Shown here piece after piece: positions 48,150 to 58,071 of a stretch of DNA of 64,000 nt. Origin of the DNA: Cellvibrionaceae bacterium AOL6 (lineage in GTDB: Bacteria > Pseudomonadota > Gammaproteobacteria > Pseudomonadales > Cellvibrionaceae); contig NOXC01000007.1 of the NCBI GenBank assembly GCA_003265435.1, positions 62,001 through 126,000 on the forward strand. The letters run 5' to 3'. The notes beneath the pieces are model-generated. The model made no database searches, was not told the origin of the DNA, and was given only the letters and a program-made list of their open reading frames with translations. Positions within the stretch are counted from its first letter, which is position 1, and every line of letters begins with the position of its first letter. The translations under genes were made by a program, and so were the position numbers.

Positions 48150-51101
48150 ATGTATAAGCCACACAAAGCTTGTATGACATCACCTTTCAAGAAAACAATG
48201 CTCAGCAGTTTGATTGCTCTTTCTGCCACAGCCGCTTACGGCCAGGAAGGCATGGAAGAAGAGCTGATTGTTATTGGCACCTTTGAGCGAAATCTAAACA
48301 ATGCCATCGATCTCAAGAAAAATGCAGAGGTCGTTTCAGACGGCATCTCTGCAGCAGACATCGGCGACCTACCAGCGCTGAATATGGGCGAGGCATTGCA
48401 GGCAGTTCCTGGCGTGCAGCTCAATCGCGAAGGCGAGCGACGTGAATCAAGCGTCAACCTACGCGGCCTGCCCTCTGGCTTTATCAAAACCACTGCAAAT
48501 GGTCAGGGCATCGCCGCTCCGACACGCGGAAGTCAGAGCGACCTCTTCGGCGCGCCTAGCCCTTTCGGCGCCTATGACCCTTCCATTTTTAACGGCATCA
48601 ATGTCCTCAAGACTCAAGAAGCCAGTATGCAGGAAGGCGGAATTGCCGGTACGATTGACCTCCTTCTCCCTTCTGCCCTTGATAAAGACAATGGCGGTAA
48701 TGTCAGTTTAGGCTTCCGAAATGAAGAGCTCGCTGGCGAGACTGACCCCGAATTCGCGGCTAGCGGCACTTATCACATCATCGACGATGTACTGGCTATC
48801 ACAGGCGCCATTGGTTATAGCGAACAGCACTGGCGTACGGATTCCGTCCGCGCAGTGCGTTACAGCGACCTCTCTGATGGGAACTACAGCCAAGGCGATA
48901 CCGACTACGCCACATTGGCTGACTGGAAAGCAGCAAACAATATCCCGGACAATGCTTCAGTCACTTATCCTGGAGAAGTTCGCCAAGGCAGCGAAATCAA
49001 TGGTGGAAGCCGTTTGTCCGCATCCGCCAATATTGAGTACCAAGTTACGGATGAACTCAAGCTTGGTGCAAGCTACATCATGACCGACCGAAATATGGAC
49101 GACAACCGCTACGAGCAGATCGAATTACGCTCACGCGAGTACACCAATATCGGCGTTACTCCAACCCATGCTCCTGTAGACCTTGGTGTGGAAAATTCAG
49201 ACGGAGCGCCCGTTTACATGGTGCCCGGTGTACACCTGGAAGACACCCGATACTTCTACGACAATCGCCAGTACGACTTCTACCAAGACTCCCAAGCATT
49301 CATCTTCGACGCCGAATGGACGAATGATGTTTGGACGATCGACGGCACTTTAACCCTCTCCGATGCAAAGAACACGTGGGATGAAATCCTTCTTTCTCCG
49401 CGCGCCGAAAGCAGCTCAGAAGCGGATGCTGATTTCTACACCGGTAGTGGAAACGTTGAAAACTGGCTCATGAATGTTACAGACTTCGACAACGCTATTA
49501 ATTTCGACGAATGGGTTTGGAATGCAGCCTCGCGTGAGACCCAATTAACCAACTCGGGTGCCGTGCCAACCGATCCAAGCGGAAACGTTTTGCTCACTAC
49601 CGGAACCTACGATGAGGTCGAAAACACCCTTAACTCCGGTGAGGTCAACTTTGAGCGCGTTTTCGATACCAGCTCCGGGATCACGGCCGTCGCATTTGGT
49701 TTTCGCAAATCAGTAGAAGAAATGGATTCAAGCCGCGTTCGTATTGGTTCGACAGATCTGGATCCAACCGGCATATTCACAGAAGCAGGGAAAATTCCAG
49801 CGAATGCAAATGGCGACTTTTTTGGCGGCAATATCCCTGGCGCTGCGGACGTCACCGATGGTTGGTATTCCTTTGATTTCGACAGCGTCAATTCAGCCCT
49901 GAAGGACACTATACGCGACGACCTGTCCACCTTGGAGCCAAGAGGTTATGAAACGGCCGCACTGACGCCAAGCGGATACGTGATCCGTGCAAACGAGCTT
50001 GGTAAAGGCTACGACTTCACTTCGGAGCTGGATATTACTTCACTCTTCCTGATGGCGGACTTTGAATACGGCGTAATGTGGGGTAATGCTGGTCTTCGCT
50101 ACGTTGATACCGACATTAATACGGTGGCACCGACCTACGAAAAAGAAGGCAGTACCGTAGTCGCTAGACTTGAAGACGCTAACATTTCGAGTGGATACGA
50201 TAACCTCTTACCTTCCATCAATTTAAACTTTAACCTGATGGAAGATTTGATTCTTCGAACAGCGTATAACGAAACATTCGTACGCCCCAACATGCGAGCA
50301 GCGAGCCCTGAATCGCGCGTTGAATTCGAAGAGAGTGGCGATAGCGTAACCGCGACATTACCAGGCACGCTCTTGAAACCGTTCGAAGCCCAGTCATTTG
50401 ACGTCTCTCTTGAATGGTATAACGGCAAGAGTGGCATGATCTCACTGGCCTACTACGATAAAAATATTGATAACTACTTCGTTCGCGAGAATATCTGCGA
50501 GCCGATTGATGGTTATGACTTCGGAGATTTGACTTACGACAGCGCTGCAAACACGTGTACTTCAGGCGGCACGAGCGAGCTGAACCCGGGCGCCAATGTC
50601 GACATCACTGCGTATGTTAACAGTGACGCAACGATCAACGTACGTGGCCTAGAGCTCTCCTTGCAGCAAAAGTTTGACTTCCTCCCTGCTCCATTCGATG
50701 GATTCGGCGGTGTGTTCAACTATACTAAATCAGACCAGGATTCTGATGTCGCTGCTGATGAAGATCCAGTAGAAATCTACGGAATCTCCGATAATTCCTA
50801 CAACCTGATTGCCTACTATGAAACAAGCGATTGGGGTGTACGATTCTCTTATAACTGGCGCTCTGACTATGACATCCTCGCAACGAACACGCTTTACGGG
50901 GAAGGTATAAGCACCGTGAAAGCACCTAGTCGCTTGGATACATCGATCTACTATCACGTGACCGATGACCTGACATTGCGCCTGAAGGGTTACAACCTGA
51001 CGGAAAACACCTATGAAGAGTATCAGGACATCGAAACGCAAATGCGTCGATCTGACTTCGAAGGGCGCACTTGGGTTTTGTCACTCGGATATAAGTTTTA
51101 A
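48150..51101 (+). CDS. TonB-dependent outer-membrane receptor
   Basis: Start at ATG 48150 (MYKPHKACMTSPFKK), with GGAGA nine bases upstream; the frame extends to 48075. About 983 residues: signal peptide ending TAAYGQ, plug domain with LPALNMGEALQAVPGVQLNREGERRESSVNLRGLP, and a long barrel ending LSLGYKF with a terminal Phe. This is the polysaccharide-type receptor common in Alteromonadales and Cellvibrionales. It faces away from the gntK-lar operon and shares its palindromic operator, so it probably imports the uronate oligosaccharide. Confidence 0.93.
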   Translation: MYKPHKACMTSPFKKTMLSSLIALSATAAYGQEGMEEELIVIGTFERNLNNAIDLKKNAEVVSDGISAADIGDLPALNMGEALQAVPGVQLNREGERRESSVNLRGLPSGFIKTTANGQGIAAPTRGSQSDLFGAPSPFGAYDPSIFNGINVLKTQEASMQEGGIAGTIDLLLPSALDKDNGGNVSLGFRNEELAGETDPEFAASGTYHIIDDVLAITGAIGYSEQHWRTDSVRAVRYSDLSDGNYSQGDTDYATLADWKAANNIPDNASVTYPGEVRQGSEINGGSRLSASANIEYQVTDELKLGASYIMTDRNMDDNRYEQIELRSREYTNIGVTPTHAPVDLGVENSDGAPVYMVPGVHLEDTRYFYDNRQYDFYQDSQAFIFDAEWTNDVWTIDGTLTLSDAKNTWDEILLSPRAESSSEADADFYTGSGNVENWLMNVTDFDNAINFDEWVWNAASRETQLTNSGAVPTDPSGNVLLTTGTYDEVENTLNSGEVNFERVFDTSSGITAVAFGFRKSVEEMDSSRVRIGSTDLDPTGIFTEAGKIPANANGDFFGGNIPGAADVTDGWYSFDFDSVNSALKDTIRDDLSTLEPRGYETAALTPSGYVIRANELGKGYDFTSELDITSLFLMADFEYGVMWGNAGLRYVDTDINTVAPTYEKEGSTVVARLEDANISSGYDNLLPSINLNFNLMEDLILRTAYNETFVRPNMRAASPESRVEFEESGDSVTATLPGTLLKPFEAQSFDVSLEWYNGKSGMISLAYYDKNIDNYFVRENICEPIDGYDFGDLTYDSAANTCTSGGTSELNPGANVDITAYVNSDATINVRGLELSLQQKFDFLPAPFDGFGGVFNYTKSDQDSDVAADEDPVEIYGISDNSYNLIAYYETSDWGVRFSYNWRSDYDILATNTLYGEGISTVKAPSRLDTSIYYHVTDDLTLRLKGYNLTENTYEEYQDIETQMRRSDFEGRTWVLSLGYKF

Positions 51102-51127
51102 TTTACCCCTCTGCTGGAAAGCACATT

Positions 51128-51162
51128 GCACTTGCGGGCAACGCCCGCAGGTGCTTTTTTTT
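51128..51162 (+). terminator. Terminator after the TonB receptor
   Basis: A 12-base stem (GCACTTGCGGGC paired to GCCCGCAGGTGC) with a three-base loop, followed by eight Ts. Confidence 0.9.
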
Positions 51163-51199
51163 ACCTGAATAATCATAAGAAAGACGAGGTATATGGCCA

Positions 51200-52078
51200 A
51201 TGAAGCCCACGCCCACCCTACGCCTTCCTGTGCTCATGTTCTTATGGGTGCTTGCGCTAAACCCAGTTGCTTACGGAGCGACAATAAAGCACCCAAAAAT
51301 CACAGTACATACCGACAGGTACATGATCGAACTGCTAAAAATTGCGTTAAGCTACTCGCCGACCAATTATGAGTTTATAGAGCACTCAGAAAAGGTGAGT
51401 GGCGCGCGAGCGATGACACTGGTAAGCGAGGGCGAACTCAGCGTCATGTGGACTGGAGCATCAATCGACAAAGATAAAATTCTAAAACCTATACATATTC
51501 CTGCTTACAAAGGGCTTATGGGACATAGAATTTTTATTATTAGACAGGGAGATCAAGCTCGCTTCGATAATGTAGCAACACTTGATGATTTAAAACGGAT
51601 TACCATGGGGCAAGGTCGCTTTTGGAGCGATACAAAAATATTAAAGAATGCAGGCTTTACCGTGATCACAGCAACCAAACCGGTAGGACTTCTTCACATG
51701 GTTGACGGTGCTCGATTCGATGCCTTCCCGCGAGGTGTACACGAACCATGGACAGACATGGAGAAAGCACCGGAGCTACCACTCACCGTGGAAAAAAACC
51801 TCGTCCTAAAGTACACCATGCCCTACTATTTTTATGTATCTAAAGAAAACCTAGAGCTTGCAAGTGATATTTTAGATGGCCTGGAGAATGCGATAGCGGA
51901 CGGCACCTTTGACAAGCATTTTTACGCCGACCCAAAAATCAGAGAAGCGCTCGAAAGATCCAAATTGAGCGAACGAACACTATTTAGTATTCCAAACCCC
52001 AACATTTCGGACGAGGTCCCTATTGAGCGAGAGGCGCTTTGGCTTGACTTGGACCAATTAGAGAACCTGGCCGAATAA
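51200..52078 (+). CDS. Periplasmic solute-binding-like protein
   Basis: A 292-residue exported protein (signal LMFLWVLALNPVAYGA) of the type-2 periplasmic binding fold. No permease or ATPase is next to it, so it is not a classical ABC component. A clear relative lies at 58072-59037: both share RIFII/RLLLI, LDDLKRITMG/IEQLQSLSMG and RFDAFPRGVHE/RFDYLLRGAHE. Such proteins are often found beside TonB receptors in this order; the ligand is unknown. It starts 38 bases after the receptor's terminator, so it depends on readthrough or its own promoter. Confidence 0.7.
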   Translation: MKPTPTLRLPVLMFLWVLALNPVAYGATIKHPKITVHTDRYMIELLKIALSYSPTNYEFIEHSEKVSGARAMTLVSEGELSVMWTGASIDKDKILKPIHIPAYKGLMGHRIFIIRQGDQARFDNVATLDDLKRITMGQGRFWSDTKILKNAGFTVITATKPVGLLHMVDGARFDAFPRGVHEPWTDMEKAPELPLTVEKNLVLKYTMPYYFYVSKENLELASDILDGLENAIADGTFDKHFYADPKIREALERSKLSERTLFSIPNPNISDEVPIEREALWLDLDQLENLAE

Positions 52079-52122
52079 ATCGACCTTCTCACCAATTTCC
52101 GTGCTCAAGAACGCAACCAGAA

Positions 52123-52746
52123 CTATGAAAAAATATTAGCGGTGACGCAGGTCTTACGAATCATTTCCCAATTTTTTTGCTCGACCCACTCCGGCCTAGC
52201 GACCCAAGAGCCACCGACCGCAAAAACATTGGCAAGATCAAAGTAAGCCTGCTTATTCTCAGGCTTGACGCCACCCGTTGGACAAAACTGCACCTTCTGG
52301 AATACGCTCGAAACGGCCTTAAGGAAGCTTACTCCGCCACTTAGTTCCGCGGGAAACAGCTTCATTTCAGTAAAGCCAGCCTCATGAGCGAGTGCTATAT
52401 CCGCCGTAGTTGACACACCAGGCAAGCAAGGTAGATCGCTATCGACCAAACACTTCACCAGCCTAGGTGTGAGCGCCGGTGTCACGATAAAATCGGCACC
52501 AAACTCAACCGACTTATCAAACATAGGCACATTGACGACAGTCCCCGCGCCGACCTTCAAAGCAGGAAAAGCCACCTTAATCTCCCTCAACGCATTGAAC
52601 GATTCCGGCGTACGCAGCAGCACCTCCACACAATGCAAACCTGCCTCATACATTGCTTTAGCGACTGCCACGCCGTCCTCTGCCGAGTTCACTTGTATGA
52701 GTGGAAGCACCTTCTGATCACCCATCAAACTGGAAAAATACTGCAT
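52123..52746 (-). CDS. eda: KDPG aldolase (Entner-Doudoroff)
   Basis: A 207-residue class I aldolase that splits 2-keto-3-deoxy-6-phosphogluconate into pyruvate and glyceraldehyde 3-phosphate. I start at ATG 52746 (MQYFSSLMG); the frame extends 19 residues further without family sense. The catalytic Glu41 (VEVLLRTP) and Schiff-base Lys129 (MKLFPAE) are present, as is the FCPTGGV phosphate site. It ends the kduI-TRAP-eda gene run on the minus strand. Confidence 0.95.
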   Translation of the reverse strand: MQYFSSLMGDQKVLPLIQVNSAEDGVAVAKAMYEAGLHCVEVLLRTPESFNALREIKVAFPALKVGAGTVVNVPMFDKSVEFGADFIVTPALTPRLVKCLVDSDLPCLPGVSTTADIALAHEAGFTEMKLFPAELSGGVSFLKAVSSVFQKVQFCPTGGVKPENKQAYFDLANVFAVGGSWVARPEWVEQKNWEMIRKTCVTANIFS

Positions 52747-52898
52747 TCTACTTTCTCCCGAGGTGGAATTAATAAATTTACATGATACGGAAGTCGACAC
52801 CAACTAAGCAGGCCGTCGAGACCTGCTAGCAGCGCTCCAATTCAATAACGCCCTACCCGTCAATATCCAAACTGCCCATTGACGAATTGCGGTTTTCG

Positions 52899-54203
52899 TT
52901 ATTTCTGATAGAGCTCGAAATATATGGGGAGGAACTCACTAATCTCTGGCACATAGGTCACCAGCAACAGCGCCACTATCATCGCCAAATACATCGGCAT
53001 CAAGGGTTTTATCAGCTTGGCGATTGAGGTTTTTGCAATACCACAACCCACAAATAACACCGACCCGACTGGAGGCGTACATAGGCCAATACACAGATTA
53101 AGAACCATCATAATACCAAAGTGTAGAGGCGACATACCCAGAGCAACGGCGATGGGCAAGAAGATAGGCGTAAAAATAAGCACCGCCGGTGTCATGTCCA
53201 TAAATACGCCCACCGCCAGCAAAATCAGATTTATCGTGAGGAGTATCACCAAGGGGTTGTCGCTGAGCCCCATGAGGGTCTCTGTTATATTTTGAGGGAT
53301 ATTTTCATAGCTCAGCATCCACGACATTGCCGTAGAAGTGCCGATTAGCAACATAACAATGGCCGTAGTTTCAACGGATTTCACCAAGATTTTTGGAAGC
53401 GATCTTACTTTCACCTCTCTGTAAACAAACACAGAGAGGATCAATGAATACAGGACAGCGACAACACTCGCTTCCGTCGCAGTGAATATCCCCCCAATAA
53501 TCCCGCCAATAACGAGTACGATTAACATTAAACTGGGAATAGCATCGAAGGTCTTTTTGAAGAACTCGGAAGCCGTTGGGATTCGTCCAACGGGATAGCC
53601 GTTGATCTTTGCGTAAATCGCACACACGAACATCAAGCTCAACGCGACTAGAATCCCTGGCAGATATCCTGCAACAAACAATGCTGCAATAGAGACGCCC
53701 CCACTTGCGAGAGAGTAAACGATCAAAATATTGCTCGGAGGTATGAGCAACCCGGTTGTTGAAGATGAAACCGTTACCGCGGCATTAAAGCTCTTGTCAT
53801 AACCCTCTTTATTCATAGTAGGTATCATGAACCCACCAATCGCAGAGGTAGCCGCAACAGCAGACCCAGATATCGCCCCAAAAAGGGTGCAACTGATAAT
53901 ATTTACGAATGCCAAGCCACCCGGTAGAAAGCCAACGATCACTTTCGCAAACTCAATTAATCTATGCGCGATCCCCCCCTGGCCCATTAACATTCCCGAT
54001 AGAATAAAAAACGGGATCGCTAACAACGCGAAACTATTAATACCACCGGCCATTCGCTGCGCTACCGTCATAGCGGCGGGGACAAAATCCACTGTCACCA
54101 ATAACGCGCTAAAGCTCGCAACGCCAATGGCGATCGCTATCGGGACATTTAGAAATAACAGAACAACAAAAATAGAAATAAGTACAATAACTGATAAGTC
54201 CAT
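52899..54203 (-). CDS. dctM: TRAP transporter large permease (DctM type)
   Basis: A 434-residue protein of about 12 membrane helices, with landmarks PFFILSGMLMGQGGIAHRLI, GSAVAATSAIGGFMIPTMNKEGYD, LLIPPSNILIVYSLASGGVS and FTATEASVVAVLYSL. It moves the bound acid substrate across the inner membrane with sodium. It forms a complete TRAP set with the two genes upstream. Confidence 0.95.
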   Translation of the reverse strand: MDLSVIVLISIFVVLLFLNVPIAIAIGVASFSALLVTVDFVPAAMTVAQRMAGGINSFALLAIPFFILSGMLMGQGGIAHRLIEFAKVIVGFLPGGLAFVNIISCTLFGAISGSAVAATSAIGGFMIPTMNKEGYDKSFNAAVTVSSSTTGLLIPPSNILIVYSLASGGVSIAALFVAGYLPGILVALSLMFVCAIYAKINGYPVGRIPTASEFFKKTFDAIPSLMLIVLVIGGIIGGIFTATEASVVAVLYSLILSVFVYREVKVRSLPKILVKSVETTAIVMLLIGTSTAMSWMLSYENIPQNITETLMGLSDNPLVILLTINLILLAVGVFMDMTPAVLIFTPIFLPIAVALGMSPLHFGIMMVLNLCIGLCTPPVGSVLFVGCGIAKTSIAKLIKPLMPMYLAMIVALLLVTYVPEISEFLPIYFELYQK

Positions 54204-54215
54204 CTTTAATACCTC

Positions 54216-54713
54216 TTATTCGTTGACGGACGCTGAACTGTCTGTGTCGACTCGACCATATATCAGACGCTCGAGTGAAAACAGGCAAATAAGAACTCCG
54301 CTTAGAGGGATCACGCTATAGACATACCCCATAGGAACCTGAAGTGCTGCTGAATACTGCTCTAGCTCCAGGGTCAACCACATGATCTTTGCACCGCCAA
54401 ACACCATAAGAATTGCCGCGAAGAGCAGTGAAACCACGTCAGAAAAGCCTTCGGCCAGCTTTTTCACGTAACCTTTTAGGTTCGCAGTCAATATGTCCAG
54501 GCCAAGGTGCGCAAATTTCCGAAATGCGTATGCACCACCCAAGAAGCCAATCCAAAGAAGTAAAAATCTTGCCAATTCTTCTGAGAAGGAACTGGGATGA
54601 GACATCACAAATCTCGACAACACCTGCCAGGTAACGTCTACGACCATTAGGCCCATCAGCCAGGCACACACGAATTGCAATATTTTTTCCAGCGCCGTAT
54701 TCAATGCAATCAT
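54216..54713 (-). CDS. dctQ: TRAP transporter small permease (DctQ type)
   Basis: A 165-residue, four-helix membrane protein with LMGLMVVDVTWQVLSRFV and EELARFLLLWIGFLGGAYAFRKFAHLGLD, the classic DctQ segments. It overlaps the solute-binding gene by four bases and precedes the large permease by 12 bases. Confidence 0.93.
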   Translation of the reverse strand: MIALNTALEKILQFVCAWLMGLMVVDVTWQVLSRFVMSHPSSFSEELARFLLLWIGFLGGAYAFRKFAHLGLDILTANLKGYVKKLAEGFSDVVSLLFAAILMVFGGAKIMWLTLELEQYSAALQVPMGYVYSVIPLSGVLICLFSLERLIYGRVDTDSSASVNE

Positions 54714-55705
54714 CTTGGTGCTCCCATCTTTTTGATCTTTTTTATCAGGTCATAAGCCGGTTGGCCTTTGACCGATTCATACATGGGCTCCACTTTCTCG
54801 GAGAAAAGCGTTTTGTCTGGATAGATGACGTTTACCCCTGCTTCCCGCACACGCTGTAACGCCTGCTCTGTCGCTTCTGTCCACAACACTCTCTGGTACT
54901 CGACACTTTCATCCATAGCCTGCTGCAACCACACCTGCTCCTGATCAGAAAGACGATCCCATACATAGGTACTGATCAAAACGATATCCGGAACATAGGT
55001 GTGTTCGTTCAGGCTGTAATATTTCGCGACCTCGTAGTGTCGCGACTTCTCGAAACTTGGTGGGTTGTTTTCTGCGCCGTCAACCACTCCTTGGTCCAAC
55101 GCGGTATACAACTCCCCAAAGGAAACAGGCGTGCCCGCCCCTCCCAAAGTGTTCACCATACGGATCGAGGTTTGGCTTTTCTGTACACGAATTTTGAGTC
55201 CAGCTAAGTCCGAAGGTGTTTGGATGGGTTTTTTCACACTGTAGAAACTGCGCGCGCCCGCATCGTAGTATGCCAATCCGCGCAAGCGGACCGATTCGCC
55301 GGCGGTTAATAAATCGCGCCCAATCTCGCTATTCAGCACTGTCCAGTAATGTTCACTGTCGCGAAATACGTAAGGCATACTGAACACTTTCATTTCCGGC
55401 ACAAAGCTTTCCATGGGGCTGGATGAAACTTTGGTCATCGCCAAGCTGCCGATCTGCAATAATTCCATCATTTCGCGCTCAGAGCCTAGTTGCGCACCAG
55501 GATAGATATCCACTTGGATCTTTCCTGAACTCAATTCGGCAACTCGATTGGCAAAAAATACAATGGCCTCGTGCACAGGATGGTCGGTCGGTAATGCATG
55601 ACCCATTTTGAGTACAGTGTGCTCCTGCTCTGAGCTACAGGAAGCCTGAAAAAAAGCGAAAACGGCGAGCAGGAATACTACGCCTATTCTCAGCGATGAG
55701 GCCAT
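54710..55705 (-). CDS. dctP: TRAP transporter solute-binding lipoprotein (DctP type)
   Basis: About 331 residues from ATG 55705 (GGAGAG just upstream); the frame extends to 55747. The signal ends with a lipobox-like FQASC. Landmarks are LKMGHALPTDHPVHEAIVFFANRV, IQVDIYPGAQLGSEREMMELLQIG, and the ligand Arg region LKIRVQKSQTSIRMVNTLGG with GVVDGAENNPPSFE. Neighbouring kduI and eda suggest that it binds a monouronate or keto-deoxy acid; this is inference. Confidence 0.93.
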   Translation of the reverse strand: MASSLRIGVVFLLAVFAFFQASCSSEQEHTVLKMGHALPTDHPVHEAIVFFANRVAELSSGKIQVDIYPGAQLGSEREMMELLQIGSLAMTKVSSSPMESFVPEMKVFSMPYVFRDSEHYWTVLNSEIGRDLLTAGESVRLRGLAYYDAGARSFYSVKKPIQTPSDLAGLKIRVQKSQTSIRMVNTLGGAGTPVSFGELYTALDQGVVDGAENNPPSFEKSRHYEVAKYYSLNEHTYVPDIVLISTYVWDRLSDQEQVWLQQAMDESVEYQRVLWTEATEQALQRVREAGVNVIYPDKTLFSEKVEPMYESVKGQPAYDLIKKIKKMGAPR

Positions 55706-55915
55706 TCGCTCTCCAAAAGCCCCTTGAGTCTCTCTACGAATTTTCATTGTTATTGCTCTTGTTAACCGGATTCACCATAACGGATCATTCCTTCGAAGTC
55801 GCTCGCACTTCCCAAAAAGAACTTTCTTTACGAGCCAAACGCAACCTTCGACCGCACGCCGACAACATACCAGCGTATTAAAAGTCGATCCATGTAAGCC
55901 GCGCTTTTTTGAGGC

Positions 55916-56746
55916 TTACTTCAGCTCGCAGATGGGAATACCATCCATATCGTTAAACACTTGGTTTTCTCCTCCCATAGCCCAACAGAAGCTATACGAG
56001 CGCGTTCCACAGCCTGAATGGATAGACCACATTGGTGAAAATACGGCGTTCTCATTCTGCACGGTAATGTGGCGGGTCTCGTCGCTGGGCCCCATCATGT
56101 GGAATACAGCATCCCCTTCCACCACATCAAAATACATGTAGACCTCTGTGCGTCGTTCATGGGTATGCGCGGGCATGGTATTCCACACACTTCCCTCTTC
56201 AAGCGCAGTGTAGCCCATTACCAATTGACAGCTTTGAATTCCACCTTCATGAATATACTGATAAATTGTGCGCTTGTTTGCCGTTTCCTGTGAACCTAGC
56301 TTCACTGGGTTCGCATTGGCTCGGGAGGCCTTCGTGGTAGGGTATGAAGTGTGCGCAGGATAGCTCACCAAATAAAATTTAGCCGGTTCACTGGGGTTGA
56401 CACTGGTAAAAGAAATGGCCTTGGCGCCCCTGCCGACGTATAGACAATCGAGGCGATCCATTTCAAAGTTTTCACCGTCGACCACGACCACACCGTTTTG
56501 ACCGACATTTAAAATGCCTAATTCACGCCGTTCGCAAAAATAGTCTGAAGCGAGCTCCTTCCCTGTTTCAAGCACCAAGCTGCCCTCTGTCGGCACCGCT
56601 GACCCTACAATGCTGCGCTCTACTTCACAGTATACGAGACGCACAGAATTGGGCTCAAAGAGTGTATTGATAAGAAATGTGTCTCTGAGCTCTTCGGTAG
56701 TCATTCTGCTATATTCTTTTTTACCTACCGTATATCTAACTTCCAT
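55916..56746 (-). CDS. kduI: 5-keto-4-deoxyuronate isomerase KduI
   Basis: A 276-residue metal-dependent cupin that isomerises 5-dehydro-4-deoxy-D-glucuronate, the linear form of the unsaturated uronate released by GH88. The family opening MEVRYTVGKKEYSRMTTEELRDTFL is intact, and the metal-binding cluster is PAHTHERRTEVYMYFD with a further His in SIHSGCGTRSY. It heads the run kduI-dctP-dctQ-dctM-eda; 168 bases separate it from dctP. KduD, KdgK and Eda in this island complete the route. Confidence 0.95.
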   Translation of the reverse strand: MEVRYTVGKKEYSRMTTEELRDTFLINTLFEPNSVRLVYCEVERSIVGSAVPTEGSLVLETGKELASDYFCERRELGILNVGQNGVVVVDGENFEMDRLDCLYVGRGAKAISFTSVNPSEPAKFYLVSYPAHTSYPTTKASRANANPVKLGSQETANKRTIYQYIHEGGIQSCQLVMGYTALEEGSVWNTMPAHTHERRTEVYMYFDVVEGDAVFHMMGPSDETRHITVQNENAVFSPMWSIHSGCGTRSYSFCWAMGGENQVFNDMDGIPICELK

Positions 56747-56889
56747 TCTGCACCTCTTACTGTCGAATTCTACGAAGCATTAGAAGCGCTTCACCGCCTG
56801 CAGTCAATTGCAATATTACTACCAAACATTACAATATATGGAACTCCCACACATACCGCTTCGAGCCGGATGAAAGGCACTCCACACTT

Positions 56890-58053
56890 ATGAGCAGCTC
56901 CTCCAGAAAACAGACCAAGCACTACGATGTGCTCTTAGCACTTTCCCGCTATGACCATCGTACGCACCGGGGAATCATGCGATTCGCTTCCGAACACAAT
57001 TGGCACTTGAACTGCGATCACGCACTCAGCGGCACGCTGCCTGAGTACTGGCAAGGAGACGGGATCATCACACTGATGACAAAAGAAGACCAAAACACCG
57101 TTGATTTTGTGCTTTCACGCAACACCCACCAAGTGGATCTTTCCATTATGCGTATGGATGTTCAGGTGCCGCGTGTTTCAGCCGACCACCAGGCCATTGG
57201 TGGGCTCGCCGCAGAACATTTTATTGCAAAAGGATTTCGACATTTCGCTTTTTTTTCAACAACAGACGATGCTGTATCACACTCGCGAAAAAACGGCTTC
57301 TATCAGGGAATTGAAGCACACGCCACTCAGTTTAATGACTGGATCTTACCCAAGGAGATCGCGAAGAACCAAAAGCTCCACAAGCACATCCAACACTTGT
57401 TGCGAGGCGCTGCCTTACCCCTCGCAGTATTCTGCAATAGGGACAACGATGCTGCCTTGCTACTAGGGGTATGCCAACAGGAGAACCTCGGTGTGCCAGA
57501 ACAAGTCGCGATACTTGGTGTCGACAACAACGAACTCTTCACCAATTCGTTAAAAATTCCGATATCCAGTGTCAATCACGATGTTGAGGCGCTGGGCTAT
57601 GAGGGGGCAACTCTACTGCATGAGGTGATGACTACTGGAGCACGGCGTACCACGCTGCCCAAGCCAAAACTTGTACAACCCAGCGGAATCACCGCGAGGC
57701 GCAGCACGGACTGCCTGGCCGTGAACAACAAGCTGGTCAGTGCGGCGCTTAGCCAAATCAACCACAACTACGCGCAAACCAACTATACTGTGGCCAAGGC
57801 TGCGGAAAACTGTGGCGTATCTCGGCGCCACCTAGACAACCTGTTTCTTCAAGAGCTCGGCTTCTCAATGCATGTAGCGTTAAACAACACGCGACTCAGA
57901 CAGGCACACAACGCATTGCTGACAACCACCGATTCGATCGCGAAGATTAGCGCCTACTGCGGCTTCACTCGCGTTCAGTACTTCAACAAGTGCTTCAAGA
58001 AATTTTATGGGAAGACGCCATCGGAACTCCGAAAGAATGTCAGATTGACGTAA
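56890..58053 (+). CDS. XylR-like AraC-family regulator with LacI-type sensor domain
   Basis: A 387-residue regulator: residues about 10-270 form a periplasmic-binding-protein-like sugar sensor (LALSRYDHRTHRGIMRFASEHNWHLN, FCNRDNDAALLLGVCQQENLGVPEQVAILGVDNNEL), and about 275-385 form an AraC helix-turn-helix (AAENCGVSRRHLDNLF ... SIAKISAYCGFTRVQYFNKCFKKFYGKTPSELR). It is the same layout as XylR of E. coli. It is divergent from kduI and co-directional with the solute-binding gene 18 bases downstream, so it probably controls both. The ligand is not known. Confidence 0.9.
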   Translation: MSSSSRKQTKHYDVLLALSRYDHRTHRGIMRFASEHNWHLNCDHALSGTLPEYWQGDGIITLMTKEDQNTVDFVLSRNTHQVDLSIMRMDVQVPRVSADHQAIGGLAAEHFIAKGFRHFAFFSTTDDAVSHSRKNGFYQGIEAHATQFNDWILPKEIAKNQKLHKHIQHLLRGAALPLAVFCNRDNDAALLLGVCQQENLGVPEQVAILGVDNNELFTNSLKIPISSVNHDVEALGYEGATLLHEVMTTGARRTTLPKPKLVQPSGITARRSTDCLAVNNKLVSAALSQINHNYAQTNYTVAKAAENCGVSRRHLDNLFLQELGFSMHVALNNTRLRQAHNALLTTTDSIAKISAYCGFTRVQYFNKCFKKFYGKTPSELRKNVRLT

Positions 58054-58071
58054 AGACAGCCAGGCAAATCC

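Noticed and set aside
56806-56850. Inverted-repeat-like AT-rich sequence between kduI and the XylR-like gene as a further GTTGTATTACAAC copy
   Set aside because: Only partial matches (ATATTAC and ATTACAATAT) are present, not enough to call it the same operator.
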